A stretch of DNA of 64,000 bases from Ascaris suum (Eukaryota; Nematoda; Chromadorea; Rhabditida; Ascarididae). The notes beneath the pieces were generated by a model. The model was not told the DNA's origin. It ran no database searches and was given only the letters and a program-made list of their open reading frames with translations. The stretch lies in NCBI GenBank assembly GCA_013433145.1, contig CM024189.1, positions 9,106,001 through 9,170,000 on the forward strand. The letters run 5' to 3'. This document shows positions 52,201 to 59,871 of the stretch, in pieces. The stretch's first letter is position 1; each line of letters opens with the position of its first letter. The position numbers were made by a program, and so were the translations under genes.

Positions 52201-55200
52201 TATGTCTATGTTTGTGTGTTTTGTCTGGCTGTTTGTATGTCGTCATGCTTGTTTTTGTTCGCATGCGATTAAGTAGGCTATCGTGATGCTCGTCTCAGTT
52301 CATTTCCGTGACCCGCGAATTTCTTTTGATAATGGATGTCGGCAAAAGCACTCCTAATTTCGCTGGTAGATTCTTTGGACACTCGTGCGGTTACGAAGAC
52401 TTTCACAATAAGTCCTCTTGATTATCAGCTCTTATTTCTTTAAAGCTGTTTGAGCATGTTTGGGTTCGTTTTCCTGATTGCTTTTTCATTTTTGATGGGC
52501 CGAACTTTCTTATTGAGAGGTGGTTTTTGATCATGGTCACCTTAGCATTCGTTTACAGTGATTTTGATCGTCTTGATGAATGGGACCTCTCCTTCGATTC
52601 GGTTCACTTCTCTTCGGTTCCGGTTCTCCGTGGGTGTTCGGATCTGGAGTTCTGGTTGCTTAAATAAATTTGCGCAAATCAAGAAACTTTGCGTCAAAAA
52701 ATCGTATTGCAGGCTCTGCGAGCGGGCAGTACTGACCTAGCGGATTACGCATCGGCAAGCGAGACCGAAATGGACGAGTTGGAGAGCGATGGTCGAGCAG
52801 CAGCATATGCATGCCATCACTGCTATTCGTCTAGTAAGTTTCAAACGCCTTTGCTCATAGCTAGTACGACTTTTGACAGATCCATAGTACTGAAAAATTT
52901 TCGCTCCTTATGGTGAAAGTAGAGGGCAGGTGCTCCACTTTTTGAAGATGGAGTCTCGTTTTTTCTGCATTTTTTCCTTTAAAAACATTGCGGCGGCATT
53001 ATTTAAGCATTTTTCTGCCTCTCTAGTAAATTCAGTCAAATTTTTAGGGTAGAGACACTTTCCTTTCTACTATGACTTCCGTAATCAACTCCGGATTTCC
53101 TCTCCACTTTATAATCCCAACCCTGTGATTGAAGTCTCCGAGTATGAACTCTTCTACGGACGACAGTTCTTTTTTTTCGTAGAATAAACCTCATTTTTGG
53201 TAAAATGAATCTCGTATGCGGAAGCGAAGTGGACATCGAAAGCGCTGTCTTTTTGTGTAAAAGGAAATTGGGAATGCTTGGGTGCAGGTCATAATTTGCA
53301 ACCTAGGTCATTTTGGCTTAAAAATACTTGGCTGGTTTTGTCCTCCCGGCCTTCCTAAACCGGTTATGAGAAGAAATCGTGGAAACCAAAGTTTCTAAGA
53401 GTTTTTAAATGTTACAGAAGGTTAAGTCAGCCAGCTTAAACCAAAAAATAAACTCACTTCAAAATTGCACTAGAGATGTCTTTTCCTCGCTCCCAGCAAC
53501 GTAAATAATCGCATACTGTTTAGTTCCCACAGGGAAAAGTATATCAGCGATTGGGATTCACGTAAGTTGCTGTCTGCACCGGTAACTGATAAGTCAACCG
53601 TTTATTCATCAAGGTTTTTTTTTTTGGGGGGGGGGGGGATTACAGAGCGAGCTTCCATCCGAAGGGTGTGGCTTTTATTTGTGCTGAGCATAATTTTCAT
53701 AGTGAGGGTTACTCCTTCTATCTCGGAAGGAAAGATATCAAAGAGATCACAATGTGAACTGAAATAATACATCCACTTCTTCGTTTGCTGAGGTTTTTGG
53801 ATTTTCCAAGCTGAGCCTTTTTGACCTTTATAGGGGCAGTTCGATCCAGCATGCTATAGCGAGGCTCAGAAATATCTGCAGCTGTGTAGTGCACTATGTC
53901 GCCTTGAAGAGTGACCATTGGAAATTTTATTCACCCTTGTTAGTGGCTAAAAATGCCTCGAAATTTGCCCCTTCCTTTCTCATCATCCCAGAATCCAAGA
54001 TCCTTTCTATGGCTCTGTGCGTGCCAAATTTAAAAGCCCAAAGATATCATGCATTGGGCTCCCAAGCGTGATTGGTACAACTTTTTGACTCATTGCTGGT
54101 TTTCGAATGTGGTTGGATTTTCGATGTTTTCACTTGCTTAAGGGGGCAAAATTGTTTTTAAAAAATGGTTTTTGAGCAAGGGATTGCTCACTCACCTAAG
54201 CTCCACAGACCTAGGAATAGCGTTGTCAAAATTTCGTAAATGAATCTGAGACATGAAAATACCGAAAATGTTTTGGTGTGGAGCCAGATAATGGCATGGG
54301 CGCTGTTTTCACCGATTATCGGATCAGTCAGCAAATGTTTGTGTCGTCGCAGTACTTCAAGATGAGGATTCTTGGAGTATTTCGATACCGGAAGTCATAG
54401 TCGGAGGGCGTTGCAGGATCTTTTTTAGACATATTTGACTCTGTACCAATTTTTGTTTTCGGATAAACTTTGCGACGCATTTCATCACTCAGTGCACTTT
54501 TTTAGAATTGCCTCTACCAACCGCTCGCTTTTTTTTTCATTGATCGTTGACTATGAATGGTATCCTGTTAACGGATATTCAGATTTTCTCCTGTTTGCTT
54601 TCAGCTTTCCTTATTCCTTATGTCAGTTAAGATTCATTGTAAAGGAGATATCTTAGGTCCCATTAAGTTGAAGGTTTTGATAGAAATTGCCCGGTTATTG
54701 TTTTGTGCAGGCTTGGACTCACATCAGATAATTCTTCGCAAGTTCTGTTGAAGGTTGCAACAGTAACTTAGATACTCAGTACAACTTACTGAGGGAAGAA
54801 CTTTTCAGAAAGTAAGGACTGGCATCACTCGGGTAAGGAAAGGCAGTTGCTTTGCACGGAGTGTCGGATATTCTACAAAAAGTATGGACAACTGCGACCC
54901 GTTGATCGACCGAGTACAGTTCCTCCGTCGCTCCACAAAGCGAAAAGTCCTGATGAGAATGACGAAGAGGTAAAGTTTTTGCCATCTTGTAAACAACACT
55001 TCTGTACAAAGTCGTTTATAAAATAAACCACTCGTACATTTATCAACAGTTTTTTAATGGCTTTCAAAGCCATTTTTTGTGGAGTTCTTTGATATGGGTC
55101 ATGCATGGTGGGCATTTCGTGAATAGCTTTGCTTTCAACCATCGCGCTATTCCATTACACCTATTAGCGTTGTTTTTGGAAATATTGGCGGCATTTCCTA

Positions 55201-58200
55201 TAAAGTAGGCAAACTCATCGATCTTTATGTCATTTTGCACGCCCAAGTACAATGTATGCGTCAGCTTGAGGTTATCCACTTTTGGGAATACATCATTAGG
55301 TGACAAACAAGCCATCTTCTTTGGCTATATCTGTGACTCCTCTTTCTTACTTTAAGAAGTGATAACAAAGGCATAGCATGAGCCCTGGTCTGTTTGGATC
55401 CTTCATGGAAAGACGGCTACCAGTCGCACGATCTAATGAAATGAAACTATGGTGGCTGTAACCGATCGGTGAAATGACGCTTTTGATTCGCTTTAACTTG
55501 CTGTGGATGATTCGTTGCCTCTTTCGACATATATTTAAAATAGGCTGTGTACAAATCCAGAATAGAGGTGTGCAGTTGGCATGTGCGCTACACGAATAGC
55601 GGCCGAAGATGTCTCAGGGCTGTTGAGCTTTTTAATCGTGGCAATATTGCTTTGGCTTGGATTCGAGGGTAATGCATACGCCACCATTAAATATTACGTT
55701 TTGGTGCTACATTAATTTCACTACTGCAGGATCACGGTGTGCGAACACGTGCCGGTAAGAAGGAGCGTCGTCGCACACCTTCCGATACCGATAAGAAGAG
55801 CTCAAGTCCACAGAGCGTGAGCGATGTGAGCGAAGCGAAACAGAGAAACGGAAAACGCAAAAGGAACCATGTGCAAACTGCTGAGCACGTAAGATCTTCA
55901 GTTAGTCACCTAATTGTTGATTAGCTTCTCAGTTTACGCAGCACGGTTATACCTTTCATTCTGACTGTATTCGACCCACCAAAAGTTGCGCTTCACTTTA
56001 GCCGAAATGTTTGGTTATGACTGATTTGAAAGCAGGTGTTGATTTTTTAAAGCGCAGCTTGCATTCAAGATGTGCTGTTGACAAGGGCTTATGAGGCTGT
56101 CATGCGGGAAATGCTTATTTCAGATCAACGGAAGTGCAAAAAGGCGTATAATAAAAGAGGAGAAGGAAGACTCTGGAGCGGAGGCTGTGAAAGAAGAGGA
56201 TGTGGGTAGCAGCCGTGAGAATTCGATCATGAGCGAGTCGGTCGACGGGAAAAAGGTTTGTACAGCTTAATTGATAACATGGATTCCTCTCAACGCGTTC
56301 TCCGCTTATACGACCCTTTCACAGCTTGACCTTCCGAAAAACGAGCATTATATTGGCGTTGTTCAGTCTTCCTCAAACTTGTCTTATTTCACTTCCTGTT
56401 TTTCTCATATAAAAGTTTGCGTTCGCTTTAATGTGTTCTTTTATCTGCTGCTTTCATTTTCTCAACTTGAATAAGGTAACATGCATATAGCCTCTTAAAT
56501 TGCTTCTGACAAGATTTATTTGGCTGATATTTTACCCTACCTTTCTCAAATTAACTGATATGTTGTACCATATGACTGACATTTCTGCCGACTTCGTTTA
56601 TGAATAGTTATTGAACAGCGTATTGAATTTCTTAACAATGGATCATTGCAGACTCCTACGATAACGGAAGCAGATGTTGTTGAAAAGGTGGATACCGATG
56701 CGGTGGTGGCGACCGCTGCAGAAGGTGTAGCGGCTAGTCCTGAAAGTAGCGGTACAGCAGCGGGCTGTTCTGTATGCGTCGGGCCGAGCACTTCTTCACA
56801 TCAGGTTTCGGAGCTGGTTACACCCACGGTTTTGAAGAACGAAGAGGCTTTCGAAAGCGGAACAACGAATGGAAGTGGAATCAAGCCAAGCACCAGTGGT
56901 GCAAGTCATTCGACTGATTCTAGCGAGGTTAGGAGCATTGTAATTATTTTCGGCGCTTGAAATTTCATGCCATCTTTAGTTCTTTGACAAATATCGACTG
57001 AAATCTTGTTCTGGCAGGAAAGGTGAAGGCGCTGCCTGGTTGTTAATATTTGTGAGTTAGTGAATTGAAGGGGATTTATTAATAGATGCCGAAAGGGGAT
57101 GAGGAAAAGAATGAGGATGATGGATCTTGGAAGATTGGCGACACGATCGTTGAGACCACCAAGAATGCGTCGTTCATACGCGTAGTCGAGCGTCGATGTG
57201 GACAGATGAGCGCGCGTACCGATCTTGCCTATCGAGTAAAACCAGGTTGTGAATGGGCGAAGAAGCGTGAGGCACGAGCCACAGCCATTAAAAATCACGC
57301 CAACCTTACCACCAAAAAAGTAAGTTTTATAGTTTGGTGAAGATTATGAAACGTTGACTTGCCTGGGTGTTTTTTATTGTTGTGCAAATGACTGCTTATA
57401 AGGAGGTAGACTGCGAAGGAAAGGAAATTCAGGAAGTATTGAGTGCCTTCTCGCCCACTGAGCTATCTGTCGAAAATTTTCTAGCGTTTCTCAGTAGGAG
57501 TAGATATGTAAGCATTTTACTGCAAAATATATCCGTCATTTTTGGCAGTTATGGTACATGAGTTTATAATGGGGTCGTGTAAATGAGAAAAAAGCCGTAA
57601 AACTTAGTGGAGAGAGTAATTGCTAAGTTGAGGCGGAGTGAGAATAAGGGACAGATGATGTCACTTGTTTTCATAAGCTTTGTCGGCTAAAATTCTTCCG
57701 TTATTATTAGGTGGGAGGCTAACATAAGCTTACCTGGATTTCAGCTGATCGAGGCAACTGTCGTCCCGGTCAATCCAATTGTTTCGTCGACTCCATTGCC
57801 GCCACTGACAAACACTCCGGTCGAACCATTCATGGGAGGTCGGGTCCCCATGAATGGTCTTCCGGCGATGTTCCCTACCGTCGCGGATCCTCGGCTGGCT
57901 TTCCTGAGCCATCAGCAGCAATACGCAGCTGCATTGGCCATCGAGCAGGTTTCATTTTCGATGCCATCTTCAGGATGACTTGTATTCTGTTCTTTTCAGT
58001 GTGACTGGTTTTCAATATCAAGTACTTCTACAAGTTATGTTGTCATAAGCGTTGTTTTCTGAGGTGTCGCTTTGAACGTTTGTCTTATGCTTACTAAAAA
58101 GGTAGCTACCTTGCTGCGTTCGCATGAGAATACGTCTTTTAATGTGCTATGTATAATTTGCGACAATATCGTAACGAGGAAAGGCAGCAAATAGTGAACA

Positions 58201-59871
58201 ATAACATGTTTAACCGTTCATTGACAGGATTCATTTAAGGTGCTTCTAACAATGCATTTTTCAGCAAGCGGCACTCCAAAAGCAGATGGAACAGCAAATG
58301 CGGGTACATCAACTTGAACTGATGCGCAACGGCGCAAACGGCACAGTCACTCCGAATGCCTCTGCTGCACGTGATACGCCTTCGCATGGCGCTGCTGCAC
58401 ATGCATTGTCTGCGGGCATGATGGCACCCCCTTACCACAATTTTGGTATGGATCCGAGGACATTTGCGGCACTTATGCATAACCCTCAGATGGCCGCACA
58501 ATTTGGTATGAGCGCTGATGGTCACGCGGCTGCCATGATGAGCGCTCTCGAGCAGAGGTCCGCTCTCGAACAAAGAATGCTCGGTATGTTTGCTTTTCTA
58601 GGTTTCGTTCTTGATACCTACGAGGAGACACTCTGGGGTGCTAGGAGATCATCCAACAAATTAGAGGATGCGTTTGTGATGTAGTCGGAACTTAATTATC
58701 TCACTTTTTAAGCTCTTCTTGCGGCTGAGTTGAGCGCACTGCTCGGTTTTTCGTGCACTGATCTTGTGGGATTTCAGCAGCAGGAATGGGTGGCTTGGAC
58801 ATGCTTGGTGCAAGTGGACTACCCGTATCGCAAGCACCACCAACTCATCTGCATCCGCATACTGCCGCTGCCATGATGCAGCATGCAGCAGCCGCTGCAC
58901 AGCCCACTAGTAAGCACTGCACTTTTCATTTATAGCTGTAAGTCATACAGCCCTCTCAGTTTTATATTCGAGCGACACATCTGATCGACAGTATTTAGGG
59001 AGTATTCACAAAGAGTTATTTTCTTTTGATATCTGGTTAGGGAATCTTATCCGTCCAAGATTCCTTAACTAGATATCACAGCTCAGAAGGTGGTGCTGTT
59101 GAAATGCAGTGCCTTCATGTGATGCGCAGGTGCATTTTAGAATGCACAAGGCTCTACTTCCATTTGCTTCAGTTCGTGTAGCATGTTGTGGCCTGCTATT
59201 TCTCGCTGATTGTTTTAGGGATGGATCGTTTCTCGACTAAGATTGTGGTGCAGGTAGGGGATTGGTTTTTTGATGTGACAATGAAGTTAATGTGTTGACT
59301 CTGCATAGTATTTTCTCTCTTGTCCCTCGAAGAGTGCGATTAGCAAGTGTTGCATCTCTTTCCAGGGACACTGACTATTGACCGCTGACTTGCCTCTGCG
59401 TATCGCTAGACGACGATTTTGCCAGCTCAGCCAGCGTATTCTTGGTAGATGCTGTCTCAGAAAGGGCAACAGAGTGACTTCAGTTGTAACCTTCTATAAT
59501 TTCGACTATTCACAGTTCATGATTCTGTTATTTTAGCATCCAGCAAAAATATGCCTTGGTGACGAGTCAATTTTTTTGTCATCTAATTACGTGTCACTGC
59601 CTTAAAAATTCCTGTGGATGTTGGCTGTTGTGCAACATTTCACACTGTTTTAGGCGACGCGATGCAGTTGCAGCAGCTTCTGGCGATATCAGCAGCTGCG
59701 CAGGTACAGCGGCCATTTATGGAGCAAAATCCTTTGCTGCAGATGTCGATGATGAATTCGTTCGGAAACGAAATAGCCGCCCGAATGGTGAATCCAGGAG
59801 CACTTAGCTCAGATATGATGCGGCGTCTTCAACAAGAAGGCGGGTTTACGCCACCACAGCAGAGGCCATAA
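17171..59871 (+). CDS. egl-27: EGL-27 / RERE (Atrophin-2) family chromatin co-repressor, whole split gene
   Basis: This is a nuclear transcriptional co-repressor, assembled from 19 exons with consistent phases to 3219 nt (1072 residues plus stop). Domains in order: BAH about residues 55-165, ELM2 about 201-265, SANT about 309-358, GATA-type finger with Cys420, Cys423, Cys442 and Cys445, a charged Ser/Lys/Glu-rich middle (about 455-670), then an Atrophin-like C-terminal half with an ARTDL...AKKRE block at 712-731 and an M/Q/A/H-rich tail. The order and many short motifs (KRD..., GEIRVG..., ELVW.PG, YGKNF, FYY.WKKT, KDWHH.G, ARTDL, AKKRE) match RERE, and the length is close to C. elegans EGL-27. 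In this family ELM2-SANT recruits HDACs, and the worm gene acts in cell migration, polarity and Wnt-linked patterning. The start is less certain than the rest because exon 1 has no family motif. The domain-bearing exons are secure. Exon 15 may be optional. Confidence 0.93.
18259..18308. repeat. (TA)25 microsatellite
   Basis: 50 bp of TA dinucleotides in intron 1. Confidence 0.97.
19573..19830. repeat. degenerate AGT/GAT-rich trinucleotide block
   Basis: Repeated TAGTGATAAT, AGTAGT and GTACTA-like words in drifting order, probably an old trinucleotide expansion. In intron 1. Confidence 0.6.
24298..24468 (+). CDS. egl-27: egl-27 exon 2, N-terminal part of BAH domain
   Basis: Encodes residues 36-92. 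A Lys/Arg-rich lead-in is followed by the first BAH strands: LYRPGDHVFIE then PYFIGTISNFK. These align with RERE's CPGDSVYIE ... PYFICSIQDFKL. Phase 0 at both ends. The acceptor is weak (TTTGAAG|AGC), and a second AG lies 2 nt downstream; only the first keeps frame from exon 1. The donor is ATG|GTGCGT. Confidence 0.9.
26366..26388. repeat. G23 homopolymer
   Basis: Twenty-three consecutive G on the + strand in intron 2, the longest mono-G tract here. Confidence 0.95.
28691..28778. repeat. two imperfect 40-bp repeats
   Basis: Two copies share the order CCGC-AGGT-TTCGC-AA-GTCCT-TCAA at about 48-bp spacing. In intron 2. Confidence 0.55.
31156..31268. repeat. compound (TC)n-(TA)n microsatellite
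   Basis: About 64 bp of CT repeats with a few CTAT interruptions, followed directly by about 46 bp of TA. In intron 2. Confidence 0.96.
33878..34071 (+). CDS. egl-27: egl-27 exon 3, central BAH domain
   Basis: Encodes residues 93-156 plus two bases of the Arg157 codon. It opens with TKRDQL and continues VTRFYRPEDVPED...LLQDRK...NRELFSS, aligning with RERE's SKRDHL ... WYYRQSEVPDS ... LVQDRH ... NRELFIS. These are the central and C-terminal BAH strands. The acceptor is CTTTGCAG. The donor AG|GTGAGT is strong and splits the Arg codon, which is completed exactly by exon 4. Confidence 0.95.
34072..42530 (+). other. egl-27 intron 3 (8.5 kb)
   Basis: Donor GTGAGT, acceptor GTTTTCAG. It contains a T15 run at 42381-42395 followed shortly by a G14 run (42426-42439), and a small direct repeat near 39880-39915 (TTTGCTCTAAA twice). 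No gene, RNA or transposon is recognisable on either strand. Confidence 0.7.
42381..42439. repeat. T15 and G14 homopolymers
   Basis: A T15 run at 42381-42395 and a G14 run at 42426-42439, about 90 bp before the exon 4 acceptor. Confidence 0.93.
42531..42690 (+). CDS. egl-27: egl-27 exon 4, BAH end and start of ELM2
   Basis: The first base completes Arg157 and the exon then encodes residues 158-210. It starts GKCSIR and ends SVQGEIRVGGSYQ, matching RERE's ALRGKCNIS ... NSTQGEIRVGPSHQ. The GEIRVG block is the hallmark opening of ELM2, the HDAC-recruiting domain of MTA, RERE and CoREST proteins. Acceptor GTTTTCAG, donor CAG|GTAATC, leaving in phase 0. Confidence 0.96.
43766..44082. repeat. foldback element: 104-bp imperfect inverted arms
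   Basis: The left arm (43766-43869) and right arm (43978-44082) are inverted copies, about 83% identical by eye, around a 108-bp centre. Shared words include GAGAATT, GAACATAT, TCGCTAAAGA, TGCGTCAAA and ACGCATGGA. It looks like a MITE or foldback transposon; the outer ends and any target duplication are not clear. In the egl-27 transcript it would form a dsRNA of about 100 bp. Confidence 0.85.
44890..45000. repeat. degenerate ATT trinucleotide block
   Basis: Runs of TTATTACTATTACTATTATT-like sequence decaying into TTATCGTAATT words. In intron 4. Confidence 0.65.
46204..46304 (+). CDS. egl-27: egl-27 exon 5, ELM2 core
   Basis: Encodes residues 211-243 plus two bases of Val244. ARVPPLE followed by RDELVWRPG aligns with RERE's AKLPDLQ ... 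HEELVWMPG, the conserved second half of the ELM2 core. Acceptor CTTTTCAG, donor GT|GTAAGT. The overhanging GT is completed by the first A of exon 6. Confidence 0.95.
46357..46371. repeat. G15 homopolymer
   Basis: Fifteen consecutive G, 53 bp after the exon 5 donor. Confidence 0.93.
47278..47448 (+). pseudogene. possible hAT-type transposase fragment
   Basis: A 56-codon open stretch without its own ATG reads TLTSQWTNSRRF...YICLLTSHSIF. This is similar in layout to the hAT transposase segment with consensus near LTTDxWTS...YxxxTAHFI. Stops precede and follow it, and nearby ORFs on both strands (47423-47930) do not extend the match. If real, it is a dead fragment in intron 5. The match is short and may be chance. 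Confidence 0.25.
48825..48942 (+). CDS. egl-27: egl-27 exon 6, C-terminal ELM2 helices
   Basis: The first base completes Val244 and the exon then encodes residues 245-283. YKRATRSFRMFA aligns with RERE's MYLRAARSMAAFA, and the end (MYDAIVT) runs straight into the LHKCGY helix of exon 7, as RERE's LNALNTLHESGY does. Acceptor CTTACAG, donor ACT|GTAGGC, phase 0 out. It was placed by phase and alignment and fills the only gap in the ELM2 model. Confidence 0.92.
48943..49270 (+). other. egl-27 intron 6 (328 bp)
   Basis: Donor GTAGGC, acceptor GTTTAAG (non-CAG). It contains a T-rich stretch before the acceptor and nothing else notable. Confidence 0.75.
49271..49453 (+). CDS. egl-27: egl-27 exon 7, ELM2-SANT linker and SANT domain
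   Basis: Encodes residues 284-344. LHKCGYNVNHAIEAM matches RERE's LHESGYDAGKAL. KKFARGIKMYGKNF then LKIKKELLPHHE matches RERE's KRFVKGLRQYGKNF / FRIRKELLPNKE. SANT in this family binds histone tails and helps activate HDACs. The first conserved SANT Trp is missing; Phe311-Met312 stand there. The acceptor ends in TTTAAG rather than CAG and the donor is AGA|GTTCGT. Both are unusual but forced by the reading frame. Confidence 0.95.
49454..50207 (+). other. egl-27 intron 7 (754 bp)
   Basis: Donor GTTCGT, acceptor GTTTTCAG. No feature other than short overlapping ORFs on the - strand without recognisable content. Confidence 0.75.
50208..50333 (+). CDS. egl-27: egl-27 exon 8, end of SANT and basic linker
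   Basis: Encodes residues 345-386. DELVQFYYGWKKTRDA aligns with RERE's GELITFYYYWKKTPEA, the last SANT helix. A Lys/Arg/Thr/Asn-rich linker follows, as in RERE. Acceptor GTTTTCAG, donor AAG|GTTTGG, phase 0 at both ends. Confidence 0.96.
50334..52712 (+). other. egl-27 intron 8 (2.4 kb)
   Basis: Donor GTTTGG, acceptor ATTGCAG. No repeat, RNA or gene is recognisable; ORFs at 51106-51435 (-) and 51632-52045 (+) have no family signature. Confidence 0.7.
52713..52833 (+). CDS. egl-27: egl-27 exon 9, acidic stretch and first Cys pair of the GATA finger
   Basis: Encodes residues 387-426 plus one base of Lys427. The acidic SASETEMDELESDG stretch aligns with RERE's SSASEDDFDSEDSEQ, and YACHHCYSS with YACRHCFTT. 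Cys420 and Cys423 are the first zinc ligands. Acceptor ATTGCAG, donor A|GTAAGT. Confidence 0.96.
52834..54808 (+). other. egl-27 intron 9 (2.0 kb)
   Basis: Donor GTAAGT, acceptor CTTTTCAG. It splits the zinc finger coding region between its two Cys pairs. It contains a T11-G13 tract at 53615-53638. No gene was recognised. Confidence 0.75.
53615..53638. repeat. T11-G13 homopolymer pair
   Basis: Eleven T followed directly by thirteen G, in intron 9. Confidence 0.93.
54809..54969 (+). CDS. egl-27: egl-27 exon 10, second half of the GATA-type zinc finger
   Basis: The first two bases complete Lys427, followed by residues 428-480. SKDWHHSGKERQLLCTECR matches RERE's SKDWHHGGRENILLCTDCR, giving zinc ligands Cys442 and Cys445. 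FYKKYGQLRPVDRP then matches HFKKYGELPPIEKP. A charged tail (SPDENDEE) ends at donor GAG|GTAAAG. Acceptor CTTTTCAG. Confidence 0.97.
54970..55729 (+). other. egl-27 intron 10 (760 bp)
   Basis: Donor GTAAAG, acceptor TACTGCAG. It includes a perfect 9-bp inverted repeat with a 1-nt centre at 55056-55074 and an antisense 83-codon ORF (55064-55315) with an ATG start. I cannot assign that ORF to a family. Confidence 0.7.
55730..55888 (+). CDS. egl-27: egl-27 exon 11, basic Ser-rich nuclear region
   Basis: Encodes residues 481-533. DHGVRTRAGKKERRRTPSD corresponds to RERE's KHSMRTRRSRG region; clusters RKKER, KRKRN and Ser runs suggest nuclear localisation. Phase 0 at both ends. Acceptor TACTGCAG, donor CAC|GTAAGA. 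Confidence 0.92.
56124..56255 (+). CDS. egl-27: egl-27 exon 12, charged Lys/Glu region
   Basis: Encodes residues 534-577, with KRRIIKEEKED, VKEED and Ser-rich segments. It is low in complexity, like the matching part of RERE, and has no domain. Phase 0 at both ends; acceptor ATTTCAG, donor AAG|GTTTGT. The preceding intron (55889-56123) is 235 bp. Confidence 0.88.
56256..56651 (+). other. egl-27 intron 12 (396 bp)
   Basis: Donor GTTTGT, acceptor CATTGCAG. Nothing recognisable inside. Confidence 0.75.
56652..56927 (+). CDS. egl-27: egl-27 exon 13, Ser/Thr/Ala/Val-rich disordered region
   Basis: Encodes residues 578-669. It is rich in Ser, Thr, Ala, Val and Gly with many acidic residues (TEADVVEKVDTDAVV, then SGTAAG, STSSH, STSGASHSTDSSE), so probably disordered. 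Phase 0 at both ends; acceptor CATTGCAG, donor GAG|GTTAGG. It is linked by frame and position, not by a family motif. Confidence 0.86.
57086..57319 (+). CDS. egl-27: egl-27 exon 14, Atrophin-like core
   Basis: Encodes residues 670-747. An acidic start leads into GSWKIGDT, then SFIRVVERRCG..SARTDLAYR...WAKKREARATAI. This aligns with RERE/Atrophin [22 protein letters not shown]...LAKKREEAIEKA, the best conserved part of the Atrophin half. Phase 0 at both ends. The acceptor is an unusual TTAATAG, directly before an in-frame ATG. The donor is AAA|GTAAGT. Confidence 0.94.
57403..57507 (+). CDS. egl-27: egl-27 exon 15, symmetric and possibly optional
   Basis: 105 nt encode residues 748-782 with phase 0 at both ends. 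The acidic/hydrophobic peptide begins EVDCEGKEIQEVL and ends FLAFLSRSRY. The donor TAT|GTAAGC is good but the acceptor CTTATAAG is weak. No counterpart in RERE comes to mind. Because it is symmetric, leaving it out keeps frame (TTKK straight to LIEATV), so it could be a cassette exon or a false exon. It sits only 83 bp after exon 14. Confidence 0.6.
57745..57948 (+). CDS. egl-27: egl-27 exon 16, Pro-rich Atrophin-like segment
   Basis: Encodes residues 783-850. Pro/Val-rich start, then NGLPAMFPTVADPRLAFLSH, which aligns with RERE's RNHPFYMPLNPTDPLLAYH. It ends in a Gln/Ala-rich run. Phase 0; acceptor ATTTCAG, donor CAG|GTTTCA. Confidence 0.92.
57949..58264 (+). other. egl-27 intron 16 (316 bp)
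   Basis: Donor GTTTCA, acceptor TTTTTCAG. Nothing recognisable inside. Confidence 0.75.
58265..58583 (+). CDS. egl-27: egl-27 exon 17, Gln/Met/Ala/His-rich region
   Basis: Encodes residues 851-956 plus one base of Ala957; the largest exon. A short predicted helix (QAALQKQMEQQMRVHQLELMR) leads to Ala/Met/His-rich low-complexity sequence with DPRTFAALMH and a closing EQRSALEQRML repeat. The composition resembles the Atrophin tail. Acceptor TTTTTCAG, donor G|GTATGT. Confidence 0.9.
58778..58909 (+). CDS. egl-27: egl-27 exon 18, Ala/His/Met-rich, with tandem acceptors
   Basis: The first two bases complete Ala957, followed by residues 958-1000 plus one base of Ser1001. GMGGLDMLGASG, a His-rich HLHPH, then MMQHAAAAAAQPT. 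The acceptor region is ATTTCAGCAGCAG: three consecutive AGs, all keeping frame, so the start may be 58778, 58781 or 58784. Donor A|GTAAGC. Confidence 0.88.
58910..59653 (+). other. egl-27 intron 18 (744 bp)
   Basis: Donor GTAAGC, acceptor GTTTTAG. It contains the 21-bp hairpin at 59028-59077. No coding sequence was recognised. Confidence 0.75.
59028..59077. repeat. 21-bp hairpin with 8-nt loop in intron 18
   Basis: The left arm GATATCTGGTTAG plus GGAATCTT (59028-59048) pairs with the right arm 59057-59077. The two non-matching positions are G opposite T, so in RNA all 21 pairs form with two G-U wobbles. Flanks do not extend the stem. Confidence 0.85.
59654..59871 (+). CDS. egl-27: egl-27 exon 19, terminal coding exon
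   Basis: The first two bases complete Ser1001, followed by residues 1002-1072 and stop TAA at 59869-59871. It starts DAMQLQQLLAIS and has QRPFMEQNPLLQ. Its SSDMMRRLQQEGG near the end resembles the RERE/Atrophin C-terminus (EDYYSRLKKEGD). Acceptor GTTTTAG. No canonical AATAAA was seen in the first kilobase downstream. Confidence 0.93.

Noticed and set aside
55064..55315. Antisense 83-codon ORF in intron 10
   Set aside because: It has an ATG and looks protein-like, but there is no family match, no splice context, and it is short enough to be chance.
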